A DNA stretch of 35,967 nucleotides from assembly GCA_016717325.1 (NCBI GenBank), contig JADKFV010000031.1:1-35967 (forward strand), written 5' to 3'. Below, piece after piece: positions 26,356-35,114 of the stretch. The DNA is from Bacteroidota bacterium. Lineage in GTDB: Bacteria; Bacteroidota; Bacteroidia; AKYH767-A; OLB10. The notes beneath the pieces are model-generated. The model worked only from the letters and a program-made list of their open reading frames with translations, was not told the origin of the DNA and made no database searches. Each line of letters opens with the position of its first letter. Within the stretch, counting starts at the first letter, position 1. A program made the translations under genes and the position numbers.

Positions 26356-27647
26356 ATGGGTGTTTCTGTTTTAATTTACTCCGAAAAATTACACCGAGGC
26401 TCACCTATATTTTTGATATTGTTTTCAAATCAATTCTGCAGTTCCATTTTGTTGAATTCACCACCGATATTAATGTGGTTAATAATTTTGATGGCCCGGT
26501 GATAAATTACTCTCAACAAAAAATAAACAATAAACTTCAAATAATTCCCTGCCCAATTTTATTTGAAGAAAAAATAACGCCACAGCAAATAAGTATTGAG
26601 CAATGGAATAACCTGCCTGTATTTTTTAAAACAAATGATGGCGATTTTCCTTTCGATTTAATGGGTGCAGCTTTTTATTTGATTACACGCTACGAAGAAT
26701 ACTTCTCCATCACTCCAGATAATCATGGTCGCTTTTCGGCAAATAATTCATTAGCGTACAAACACAATTTTTTGCATCGTGCTCTTATTCACCATTATGC
26801 TTTTTGCATTGAAAGTAAAATGGAACTGCCGAAAACTATGCAAGAGAAAGTAAAATATAAACCACTGATTACTTTCGATATTGACAATGCTTACGCCTAC
26901 CTGTATAAAGGGCTATATCGTACTACGGGTGCCGCAATCAAAGATATTGTGCGCTTCGATTTCGAAAATTTGTATAATAGAATTTCAACATTATGCTTCA
27001 TAAAAAAAGACCCTTTTGATACTTATGCGTACATCGATGCGCAGGCAACAAATGATTTTGAAATAGCCTATTTTTTTATGACCGCCAATCTTTCACAATT
27101 TGATAGGAATATGGATTATCGTAAAAAGCAATTTCAAAAATTAGTAACAAAAATTGCAAGTCAATATCAAATCGGAATTCATCCCTCCTACTATTCCAAT
27201 GAGCAAACCGAAAAATTACAAGAAGAAATAAATAGGTTGGCCACCATGAGCAAAAAAAAAATTATCCACTCACGACAACATTTTTTGCGGCTGAAATTTC
27301 CTAATACTTTTCAGCAATTAATAAAAGAAGGAATTGAACACGATTACAGTTTAGGATATGCTGACAAAGCAGGTTTTCGCGCTTCCATTGCTGTGCCTTT
27401 TGCATTTTTCAATTTAACAACAAATGAAAAAACAAATCTCATTCTGCATCCCATTACTTTTATGGATGCTACCTTTAAGTTTTATGAAAAGAAAACTAAC
27501 GACCAAACAATAAAGACAATCAGCGATCTGAAAAATGAAATACAACAGGTAAACGGACAATTGCATGTAGTGCTTCACAATGAAACACTGAGCGAAAAAG
27601 GCGATTGGAAAGGATGGAGAAATATTTTTGAGAAAATAATAAGTTGA
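26356..27647 (+). CDS. DUF7033/polysaccharide deacetylase-like protein (one homopolymer frameshift)
   Basis: The frame from 26475 lacks the family N-terminus. Reading from ATG 26356 and restoring one A in the run at 26385-26389 gives MGVSVLIYSEKITPRLTYIF, the expected KITPRL start, and a 430-residue protein (1292+1 bases, divisible by three). The N-terminal DUF7033-like part includes FDGPVINYS and DLMGAAFYLITRYEEY. A polysaccharide-deacetylase-type barrel follows, with the metal-binding Asp motif ITFDIDNAYAY and the His motif IGIHPSYYS. Such proteins are found in Bacteroidota surface-polysaccharide clusters. It is probably cytoplasmic, as no signal peptide is seen. Substrate unknown. It overlaps or abuts the next gene. 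Confidence 0.8.
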
Positions 27648-27651
27648 TGTG

Positions 27652-28560
27652 ATGATAAAATATTTGCCACATAGCGAAGTTGACAAACAAAAATGGGATG
27701 CCTGCATAAACGCAAGTAAAAACAGGTTGGTTTATAATTATTCATGGTATTTAGATATAGCATCTGCGGGTTGGGGTGCAATAATTTACGATGACTACAA
27801 AGCAGTAATGCCTGTATGCTATCGCAAGAAATTCACCTTCGAATACATTTACCCTCCTTACTTTATTCAACAACAAGGAATTTTCTCTCCCGAAAATATT
27901 GATGCTTCGTTGACAAAATTATTTTTTGATGCAATACCAACGAAATTCAAATTTATTGAGCAATATCTTAATACCGGTAATATTTTCGAACCGGGAGGTT
28001 ATAAAGTGATTTATAATTCTACTTATCATCTATTGCTGAAAGATAATTACGAAGCGCTATCAAAAAACTTTTCGCAAAACCATAAACGCAACATAAAAAA
28101 AGCGGCAGAAAATAATTTGGTCATTTCGCACGAAGCATCAACCGACTCAATTATTTCATTGTTTCGAAATGGTAAAGGAAGCGAAGTAAAAAATTTGAAG
28201 GACGAACATTACAAAGTTCTAAAGGAGCTTTTTCTTCAATGTGGCAACCGGCAACTTTTAAAATTTTACAACATAAAAAAAGACGACAAAATTATTTGTG
28301 GTGCTGTTTTCATTGTTGAAGGAGATACGGCAATTTTCATTTTTTCGGGTGCCGATGAGGATGCGAAAAATTCAGGTGCCATGACTTTACTCATCAACCA
28401 ATTTATTATTGACCATAGCGGTACTAATATCACATTGGATTTCGAAGGAAGTAATATCCCCGGTTTAGCAAGGTTTTACAAAGGTTTTGGGGCAACAGAA
28501 AAAAAATACATGCTTGTTACCAAAAATTTATTACCCCCTCCTTTCAAATGGTTGAAATAA
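27652..28560 (+). CDS. GNAT/FemAB-like acyltransferase
   Basis: 302 residues from ATG 27652; GTG 27649 is also possible. The layout is two tandem GNAT-like halves of the FemAB type. The central motif KNFSQNHKRNIKKAAENN (about 138-155) is the FemAB/CelD LS...R..IRKA-like helix, and the C-terminal AMTLLINQFIIDH and LDFEGSNIPGLARFYKGFG are the family's closing segment. FemAB proteins add amino acids from aminoacyl-tRNA to cell-wall precursors, and related members acylate sugars. Placed right after the deacetylase-like gene, it may acylate an amino sugar exposed by deacetylation; that is inference. Confidence 0.82.
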   Translation: MIKYLPHSEVDKQKWDACINASKNRLVYNYSWYLDIASAGWGAIIYDDYKAVMPVCYRKKFTFEYIYPPYFIQQQGIFSPENIDASLTKLFFDAIPTKFKFIEQYLNTGNIFEPGGYKVIYNSTYHLLLKDNYEALSKNFSQNHKRNIKKAAENNLVISHEASTDSIISLFRNGKGSEVKNLKDEHYKVLKELFLQCGNRQLLKFYNIKKDDKIICGAVFIVEGDTAIFIFSGADEDAKNSGAMTLLINQFIIDHSGTNITLDFEGSNIPGLARFYKGFGATEKKYMLVTKNLLPPPFKWLK

Positions 28561-28566
28561 GAATAT

Positions 28567-28574
28567 TATATTTG
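28567..28574 (+). promoter_or_regulatory. Putative upp promoter, -7 box TATATTTG
   Basis: An exact TAnnTTTG match 29 bases before the upp ATG, just after the preceding stop. TTTC at 28542-28545 is a possible weak -33 element. Confidence 0.4.
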
Positions 28575-28603
28575 AGAATTGAATAAAACATACTAAATAA
28601 ATA

Positions 28604-29251
28604 ATGGTACATCTTCTGAATAAAAACAATTCCATCATTAATCACTTTATAGGCGAAATACGCAATGTAGATGTGCAAGGTGATCGACTACGTTTTAAGC
28701 GCAACCTTGAGCGTATTGGCGAAATTGCCGCATTAGAAATCAGCAAAACTATGGAGTATGAAAACGTAGAAATAACAACTCCGCTAGGCCTTGCTAATGT
28801 TGCATTATTAAAATCGCAACCGCTGCTTGCTACCATTCTTCGTGCAGGGTTGCCTTTACATCAGGGATTACTTAATTATTTTGATGGTGCCGATAGCGCA
28901 TTTATTTCTGCATACCGCAGGCATCATAAGGATGGCTCTTTCGATATCCATGTTGAATATTTATCAGCTCCGTCTATTGAAAATAAGGTGCTGATAATTG
29001 CCGATCCCATGATAGCGACAGGTCAATCGCTTGTACTCACATACAAGGCTTTGCTGGAGCGTGGCACCCCAAAGCATACCCATATTGTGGCCGCAATTTC
29101 CAGCCGGCAAGGTATTGCTTATTTACAAAGTCATTTGCCCGATAATGTAAGTATATGGACTGGTGCTATTGACGAAGAACTTACTTCCAAGGCATACATT
29201 GTACCCGGCCTTGGCGATGCGGGTGACCTTGCCTATGGCGCAAAAATTTAA
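28604..29251 (+). CDS. upp: Uracil phosphoribosyltransferase
   Basis: 215 residues. Salvages uracil to UMP with PRPP. Typical UPRT features are the N-terminal helical arm, ATILRAGLPLHQGLLNYF (the LRAG substrate loop), AYRRHH, the PRPP-binding motif VLIIADPMIATGQSL (about 129-143), and the C-terminal uracil-binding loop ending YIVPGLGDAGDLAYG. Normal length. It has its own promoter-like box and no functional link to the glycan genes before it. Confidence 0.95.
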   Translation: MVHLLNKNNSIINHFIGEIRNVDVQGDRLRFKRNLERIGEIAALEISKTMEYENVEITTPLGLANVALLKSQPLLATILRAGLPLHQGLLNYFDGADSAFISAYRRHHKDGSFDIHVEYLSAPSIENKVLIIADPMIATGQSLVLTYKALLERGTPKHTHIVAAISSRQGIAYLQSHLPDNVSIWTGAIDEELTSKAYIVPGLGDAGDLAYGAKI

Positions 29252-29308
29252 TTACACTCATTACAACCATCACTGTATACGTAGCTCGCGGCCGTTGATT
29301 TACTATTT

Positions 29309-29815
29309 ATGGAAAAACTCATTAAGGTTATATTGGTCATACTCATCAGCAGTGTAAAATTTGTTGCCGGTCCGCCATTTGCCTATTATAACCAAAGTTA
29401 CGATTTCCATTTTTTCGAAACTATCTTCTATTGCATTGCCGGTGGCATGCTTGGAGTATATGTGTTTAATTATTTTTCGAAACCTGTGATTCATTTTATT
29501 GAAATGTGTAAGCACAAACTTTTTCCCAATCATGGCAAAAAGCCAAAAAAAATATTTACCCCACATAACAGGCGTGTTGTAAAAATCTGGAAACAATATG
29601 GATTAGCGGGTATTGCCTTCCTCACTCCTGTTATTTTATCTATCCCCATTGGAAACATTATAGCGGCTAAACTTGTTCACAATAAAAAGAAAGTATTCCT
29701 GTACATGTTTATATCCATTACGTTTTGGGCATTTGCTTTTACAGGTACTTTCGAATTTATGCATGCCACAAACTTACACCAGTTAAAAGAGTCCTTTTTC
29801 AACTTATTAAAATGA
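29309..29815 (+). CDS. Small integral membrane protein of unknown function
   Basis: 168 residues with about four hydrophobic segments: LIKVILVILISSVKFVAG at the start, ETIFYCIAGGMLGVYVFNYF, then GIAFLTPVILSIPIGNIIAA and FLYMFISITFWAFAFTG. Between them is a very basic loop (PNHGKKPKKIFTPHNRR). The third segment, with the Pro-rich LTPVILSIPIGN, resembles the SNARE-associated/DedA and small multidrug-export type re-entrant region, but the match is too weak to name. Its stop overlaps the next gene's start (ATGA), so it is translationally coupled to the HAD phosphatase. Confidence 0.75.
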   Translation: MEKLIKVILVILISSVKFVAGPPFAYYNQSYDFHFFETIFYCIAGGMLGVYVFNYFSKPVIHFIEMCKHKLFPNHGKKPKKIFTPHNRRVVKIWKQYGLAGIAFLTPVILSIPIGNIIAAKLVHNKKKVFLYMFISITFWAFAFTGTFEFMHATNLHQLKESFFNLLK

Positions 29816-30510
29816 TTAAAAAAAAATACGAGCATCTTTTTTTCGACCTTGACCATACAATATGGGATTTTGAAGCAAACTCTGTTCTTACGCTCAAAGA
29901 AATTTTTGTTGAATTTAAATTGCTTGATACAGTACCATCGTTCGATGAATTTTATGAACAATATAAACCCATCAACCGCAAGCTTTGGGATGCATATGAG
30001 AAAAAACTTATACCCAAGGAATCGGTACGGGTTGACCGTTTTGATTTGTCGCTAAAGTACTTTGGTTTGAATGACAGACCGCTGGCTGAATCCATAGCAA
30101 ATTATTACACTACGCACTCACCATCGAAAGGCAAATTGATTGACGGTGCCGAGCATGTTTTGCAGACTTTGCAACCGCATTACAATATCCATCTTATTAC
30201 AAATGGTTTTAAAGAAGTGCAGTTTGTTAAAATTAATACTACAGGCATCGAAAAGTATTTCGACCAAATTATTATTTCTGAAATGGTAGGGATGATGAAA
30301 CCCGCGACAGAAATTTTTGATTTTGCCATGCAAAAAGCCTCAGCGCAAAAAAATAACAGCATCATGATTGGCGATAGTTTGTATGCCGATATAGAGGGTG
30401 CAATGATATACGGCATGGATGCTATTTTTTATAATCCCGACAAGATAATACACAACTCGAAACCTACCCATGAAATTTCGGACATGCATGAATTGTTGAA
30501 TATTTTGTGA
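29812..30510 (+). CDS. HAD-family nucleotidase, YjjG-like
   Basis: 232 residues from ATG 29812; a longer frame from 29725 would run inside the membrane-protein gene and lacks family support. HAD motif I is FFDLDHTIWDFEANS, with the nucleophile and acid Asp. Motif II is LITNGFKEVQ, motif III the Lys in MVGMMKPATEIFDFA, and motif IV IGDSLYADIEGA. DxDxTxWDF and the helical cap match the YjjG pyrimidine 5'-nucleotidase group, which removes damaged or non-canonical nucleoside monophosphates. upp lies just upstream, so a pyrimidine link is plausible, but the substrate is inferred from family only. Confidence 0.9.
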   Translation: MIKKKYEHLFFDLDHTIWDFEANSVLTLKEIFVEFKLLDTVPSFDEFYEQYKPINRKLWDAYEKKLIPKESVRVDRFDLSLKYFGLNDRPLAESIANYYTTHSPSKGKLIDGAEHVLQTLQPHYNIHLITNGFKEVQFVKINTTGIEKYFDQIIISEMVGMMKPATEIFDFAMQKASAQKNNSIMIGDSLYADIEGAMIYGMDAIFYNPDKIIHNSKPTHEISDMHELLNIL

Positions 30511-30640
30511 TAGAGAATTGGGGTGAGGTGTAATTTTACTTCAAGAATAAACGTCCTTTCTTTCGTAAATTAATACCGGCTTAATCAACTCAAAGATTGC
30601 GATAGAAAAATAAATATCCTTTAGCAAAAAAGTACAGTCA

Positions 30641-30668
30641 AAAAAAAAGCCTCTACGAGTAGAGGCTT
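30641..30668 (-). terminator. Terminator between convergent genes
   Basis: AAGCCTCTA (30647-30655), loop CGAG, TAGAGGCTT (30660-30668). A perfect 9-base stem with an A run at 30640-30648, which is a T run on the minus strand. It ends the small Cys-rich gene 23 bases after its stop. Confidence 0.88.
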
Positions 30669-30691
30669 ATTTCTTTTTGCAATAAAGTTAA

Positions 30692-30934
30692 TTACAACTT
30701 TGGAGCAACTGCACCAGCAGGTTTTACCTCTTCGGTAGCGCCTGTAGCTTTTTTGTCTGAGCAAGAAGACGACTTAGCGTCTTTTTTGCAACATCCTGAT
30801 TTGCCAGCATCTTTTTTGCTGCACTCTTTTTTAGTTTCTGCTTTTGGAGCAGAAGGAGTAGACGCTTGCTGCGCACTTACTGCTGTTACAGCTGCAAAAC
30901 AAAATGCTGCTGCGATTACCATTAATTTCTTCAT
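30692..30934 (-). CDS. Small secreted Cys/Lys-rich protein
   Basis: 80 residues with a signal peptide cut after ..AAVTAVSA (residue 21). The mature part is hydrophilic, rich in Lys, Ser and Ala, with four Cys as C38, C48-C49 and C58 (C-x9-CC-x8-C, inside CSKKDAGKSGCCKKDAKSSS). No lipobox and no recognised domain. Basic spacing around a central CC suggests metal binding or disulfide-linked exposure, but neither is shown. It has its own promoter-like box and its own strong terminator, so it is a separate, possibly highly expressed unit. Small KKDAG/CC-containing secreted proteins are common hypotheticals in Bacteroidota. Confidence 0.78.
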   Translation of the reverse strand: MKKLMVIAAAFCFAAVTAVSAQQASTPSAPKAETKKECSKKDAGKSGCCKKDAKSSSCSDKKATGATEEVKPAGAVAPKL

Positions 30935-30965
30935 ATTCTATTTTTTTTATTGTTAATTAACTTTG

Positions 30966-30973
30966 CAAATATA
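30966..30973 (-). promoter_or_regulatory. Putative promoter of the Cys-rich gene, -7 box TATATTTG
   Basis: On the minus strand TATATTTGC lies 31 bases before the ATG, an exact TAnnTTTG match. No convincing -33 box at about 19 bases. Confidence 0.45.
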
Positions 30974-31073
30974 ATACCTTTATAATTATGTGTACGTTAA
31001 GTAAACCAAAATAAGGTTTCTATTCATGTTTATTTCACCAGTGCAAACATGTTAGCTTTTTTTATTATTCAAA

Positions 31074-31828
31074 TTACAATTTCTTCAACAACTCATTCAA
31101 CTTCTTTTGTGTTTCCCTGTCATCGTCATTCAGTACCGGGCATTTTAAAGCTTTCTCGGCCCATACTTTAGCATAAATCATATCACTTGCAGCATCACGT
31201 TCATAATAAGTCATGGCCAATTCGTACATGTGCAAACTATATGCTGGTTCGAGGGCAATGGCTGCCGAAAAGTTTTTTATAGCATCGTCATAAGTACCAC
31301 CGGGAGGCACGCCACCAAAGAAGGCATTTATCATCATTTTTTCGATAGAGCTAAAACCGGCTATAGTACGATGCCAGCGACCCATAATATGAAAAGGCCC
31401 GGCAAGTTTTGGGTTGAGTGCAATGGCCTTGTCGGCCTCGCCCTTAATCAACTTTGCATTGGCAATTTTTACTTTGCTACTGGCATTTTCGTTAATACGT
31501 CCAAGTGCAAGCGCATACGTATAATGTGCATCGGCACTTTTATCATTCGCGGCAATGGCTTTCTTACCAAGATACTCTGCAATACAGTACCACTTCTGTT
31601 GTTCGGCTTCGGTTTTTGCCTGAAACCCAACTTGGAATACAGGAAACTTGTGTTGTGCAGATAATCAACATTGCCCGAATCGCTTTTTAGCAATTGCTGA
31701 AAAATGGGCAAAGCCAATTCAAATTTGCTTTCGTTCTTAAAGGCCAATGCTTTTTGGTATAGTTCATTTTGCTGCCCAAAAAGTGTAGAACCAATTATGC
31801 TGATGATAAATAAACTCAAATACTTCAT
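31074..31828 (-). CDS. Secreted TPR protein (one homopolymer frameshift)
   Basis: Two frames join into a 251-residue protein when one A is restored in the run near 31619-31623 (755+1 bases, divisible by three). The signal peptide is cut after ..GSTLFG (residue 18). TPR units follow: ALAFKNESKFELALPIFQQL, then across the frameshift AEQQKWYCIAEYLGKKAIAA, ADAHYTYALALGRI, and later DAIKNFSAAIALEP. It resembles the regulator-of-microtubule-dynamics/RMD1-like TPR group common in Bacteroidota. It is the next gene after the M1 peptidase on the same strand but has its own promoter-like box. Function unknown beyond protein binding. Confidence 0.8.
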
Positions 31829-31865
31829 ACTGGATTTTTTTAATTTTTTTGTTAAAACAGAAAGT

Positions 31866-31873
31866 CAAATATA
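31866..31873 (-). promoter_or_regulatory. Putative promoter of the TPR gene, -7 box TATATTTG
   Basis: An exact TAnnTTTG match on the minus strand, 37 bases before the ATG, in the 67-base gap after the M1 peptidase gene. Confidence 0.42.
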
Positions 31874-31895
31874 TGAAAAAAACGATAAAACGATT

Positions 31896-34800
31896 TTAAA
31901 AATTTGTACGCACACCGGCAATCCAACGAAATTTTACATAATTGGGTTCGGCACTTGGGGGAGTATTTAAGAATAAAGGAACATCGAAAAATAATGACAA
32001 CGGACTTACTTTTTCGAGCGGGCCAAACTTTTTAATTGTCATCACCATGCCAACCCCTGCATCGGCACGCAATTTATCAAACTGTAAGGGTTCTTTTACA
32101 GTGTTCTTATTGATTATGCCTGCATCGCCAAAAATGTAAGGAGTAAGATGTAGCCAGTTACGGGTAATTTTGGGCCGGAGTTTTATCAAACGGTCGAGCA
32201 AAATTTCGACAGATGCAGAAGCCCCCGAAGTGCCTTTATACGTGTCAATTATTTCATTATTATCGTTAAGGGTTACTGCTCGATAGCCTGCATAACCCCG
32301 CAAATTAAGGCCTCCACGATGTTGGAAATGGTTAGTACTAATACCATAATCACCAACCCAATCATTAGGCACAATACCACCAGAACGTACATATTTCGAT
32401 TCCATCATCTCTTCGGGATTGGCACCTGCAAGATAAACCATGCTTTCGCTGGCAAATCGATTTCCCCATCCATACGCTGCATACATTCGGGTGTTGATGG
32501 TTAAATTGCCAATATTATTATTATTCAACACCTGCCCTGTTATACTTGCAAAATCATAATCGCTGCCCAAAGAAGTGCTCTTGAGCATTAAATTTATCTT
32601 TCCTGTACCACGTATATAGTTATAGTTGTGTTCAAGCGATAGCCGTGCAGTGTTATTCCGGAATCCTGTTTTCCATTCATCTTTGTACAATAAATAATCT
32701 GCATCGGCAATATTGTTTCGTAACATGGTTTTGAAACTTAGTCCAACAATATTTTTTTTATTGCGGCTTTTGATCTCAAATCTTGTATTGGTCAATAATA
32801 AGCCGTCAAGCAACCTGCCTTCGATAGAAAATTCTGAATTTTTTATAAAATTATTGAAAGGAGTGCGATAAGATGCCACCACAGAAACAGGCAAATAATT
32901 ACCGGCTTTGCTTTCGGCATTGTAGATTTCGCTTTGTCCAATTGTTGTATTATACCATGCCGACAAATGTGTAAAATGCGAGTTGTTCATGTAATTGCCA
33001 TTGAAGTGCAAGCCGGCTTTGATACCGTCAACATTATTATACCACAAATCGGGGCGCCAAAATATTTGATAATGCGTCCAACTTGGTGTGTTGTCGATTT
33101 GTGAGTCGAAGGACAATTTCAATGGCAAACACTTACGGTTGTTAAGTCTGTTTATATCGGCAAGACGATTTGAAGGGTCGATCTCTATTTTTTTAATTCC
33201 ACCAGGCACATTAACTATTGCTGTATACGAGTCGTTCAAATTATCCCATCCCTCCCACTTCGGCAATACAGTGGCGTTGGTGCTTTTCACAAATCGAGTA
33301 TTGGGAATGTAAAAATCGTGCTTGATATTGTCTTTACTAATCACCGTAAAATCTACAGGCATTTGCATACGTTCTTTTCTGTGAAAAGTAATACGGTATT
33401 CATCTTTGTTCTTTGTGCTGCGAATTTTTCCTACGCGGTAATCTATCCGTTTGTCGGTTTCAATCCATTGGTCGAAAAACCAGTTTAAGTCCACATGAGT
33501 GTATGAGATGATTGATTGCCGGAAATCGTCCACATACGGATGGCACACTTTCCATTGGTCGAAATAGTTAATCATAGCAGCCTTAAACAAATCGTTGCCA
33601 AGAACGTATTGCAAATTGTAAAGCATGGTTGCGGTTTTATAATATGCCTGCCGGTACCCGCCTGTTGGCGAATTCTTGCCTTCGAAAACATCTGAATGAG
33701 TATTGATAAAACCATCTTCCTGTTTCAATGCTTCGCGCAAATATGTTTGCAATATTCTATTAAACATGGGATTTTGCTCAACAAAAAACTTCTCTTTATA
33801 TGCTTTAAATTTTTCACGCTTCAAAGTATCACCATCAATATTCAATAATCCCCAACCGGTAAGAAATTGCGTAAAGCCTTCATCGAGCATAGGGCGATAC
33901 GTTTCGTTATTTCCTACCTGACCAAAGTACCAGTTATGCCCCACTTCGTGCACCAGCAAGCCACGGTAGCCGGGGTCGCTGCCACCATCCAATGTTAGCA
34001 TGGGATATTCCATTCCATCGCGTGCATCGGCAGCAATAATTTTGGGATAAATATAATTGCCAAACTCCTGAGAGTGCACACGAATGATATCGGCTAAATA
34101 AGAAGAAGCATTTTGCCATCGGCTTGCAACGGGCTCTTGTGCAAGTGCAATGCAACGTATACCGTTATAGTTAGTTTCGCTTATACGATAATTGGGGTCG
34201 GCAGTAAATGCAAAGTCATGTACGTTAATTGCTGCAAACTTCCATGTTTTTGTAGTGCCATCGGGCTTAACAATTTCTGATGCCGGTGAGCCGTAAGGTT
34301 TATTTTTAAAATTAGCAATATCGAGTTGAGCACGCAATGCTTGCGGCAATACTTCGCTTTCGTTAAGCATTACTCCGGTACCATCAAGTATGTATTGATT
34401 GGGCAAAGTGAGCTCTACCTGATAAGAACCAAAGTCGCCATAAAATTCATGACCCATATGCTGGTTAACATCCCATCCAAATTTAGCATCGTATACACAC
34501 ATGCGCGGATACCAATGTACACCATCGTAATGCTTGCGGCCGCCACTGCCACGAAATATTTTCATCCTTCGTTGATCACCCGTGATGTCATAATAGGTAG
34601 CAAAATTTATATTGAATGTAAGCGAACTCCCCGGTAGCATTGGCTCATCGAGGTTTACCTGCATTATGGTATTATCGATATTATATGCAGGCTTAAACAT
34701 TCTTTGGCCTTGCGCACCACCCGACATATACTGTAACGAAATAATTTGTGTTCCCAATTTTTGCTTTTCGTAATTGCCGTAATGTGGTTTTTGCTTATTG

Positions 34801-35108
34801 TTCTTTTTCAATTTATCGAGATAACTTTCAGGTTGAAAAGCATTTTGGTATAAATGAAAAAATACCTGACGCAATGTATCGGGCGAGTTGTTGAAATATT
34901 CTAATGTGACACTGCCCGACAAAATATCGGTGCTATCATTTAGCGATGCTTTTATTTTGTATTCTACATCCTGCTGCCAGTAAGCTTTGTGGGGCATTCT
35001 GTTTTTCCAGTAATACACATTTTCGGCACTGCGGTACGGAATGGTTTGGGCAAACAAATTTTGCACACAGGCAAAAAGTGCAACAGCATAAAATATTTTT
35101 TTACTCAT
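31896..35108 (-). CDS. M1-family metallopeptidase fused to a predicted outer-membrane beta-barrel
   Basis: 1070 residues. The signal peptide is cut after ..VQNLFA (residue 20). Residues 45-250 are the M1 N-terminal saddle. The gluzincin domain carries DGMEYPML at 364-371 in place of the GAMEN exopeptidase motif, HEVGHNW with zinc ligands His387 and His391, and Glu410 exactly 18 residues later (MLDEGF). From about 640 the sequence changes to alternating amphipathic strands rich in Tyr, Asn and Trp (GIKAGLHFNGNYMNNS, RGTGKINLMLKSTSLGS, RGGLNLRGYAGY). It ends in a terminal Phe (FRWIAGVRTNF), as in outer-membrane barrels and reminiscent of the Omp85/D15 half-barrel. No T9SS sorting domain. It starts six bases after the HAD-IIIA gene. 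The peptidase call is firm; the barrel is inferred from pattern. Confidence 0.9.
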   Translation of the reverse strand: MSKKIFYAVALFACVQNLFAQTIPYRSAENVYYWKNRMPHKAYWQQDVEYKIKASLNDSTDILSGSVTLEYFNNSPDTLRQVFFHLYQNAFQPESYLDKLKKNNKQKPHYGNYEKQKLGTQIISLQYMSGGAQGQRMFKPAYNIDNTIMQVNLDEPMLPGSSLTFNINFATYYDITGDQRRMKIFRGSGGRKHYDGVHWYPRMCVYDAKFGWDVNQHMGHEFYGDFGSYQVELTLPNQYILDGTGVMLNESEVLPQALRAQLDIANFKNKPYGSPASEIVKPDGTTKTWKFAAINVHDFAFTADPNYRISETNYNGIRCIALAQEPVASRWQNASSYLADIIRVHSQEFGNYIYPKIIAADARDGMEYPMLTLDGGSDPGYRGLLVHEVGHNWYFGQVGNNETYRPMLDEGFTQFLTGWGLLNIDGDTLKREKFKAYKEKFFVEQNPMFNRILQTYLREALKQEDGFINTHSDVFEGKNSPTGGYRQAYYKTATMLYNLQYVLGNDLFKAAMINYFDQWKVCHPYVDDFRQSIISYTHVDLNWFFDQWIETDKRIDYRVGKIRSTKNKDEYRITFHRKERMQMPVDFTVISKDNIKHDFYIPNTRFVKSTNATVLPKWEGWDNLNDSYTAIVNVPGGIKKIEIDPSNRLADINRLNNRKCLPLKLSFDSQIDNTPSWTHYQIFWRPDLWYNNVDGIKAGLHFNGNYMNNSHFTHLSAWYNTTIGQSEIYNAESKAGNYLPVSVVASYRTPFNNFIKNSEFSIEGRLLDGLLLTNTRFEIKSRNKKNIVGLSFKTMLRNNIADADYLLYKDEWKTGFRNNTARLSLEHNYNYIRGTGKINLMLKSTSLGSDYDFASITGQVLNNNNIGNLTINTRMYAAYGWGNRFASESMVYLAGANPEEMMESKYVRSGGIVPNDWVGDYGISTNHFQHRGGLNLRGYAGYRAVTLNDNNEIIDTYKGTSGASASVEILLDRLIKLRPKITRNWLHLTPYIFGDAGIINKNTVKEPLQFDKLRADAGVGMVMTIKKFGPLEKVSPLSLFFDVPLFLNTPPSAEPNYVKFRWIAGVRTNF

Positions 35109-35114
35109 TTTATT

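Noticed and set aside
29725..29811. Longer start for the HAD nucleotidase at 29725
   Set aside because: It would extend inside the preceding membrane-protein gene; ATG 29812, which overlaps that gene's stop as ATGA, gives the normal family start.
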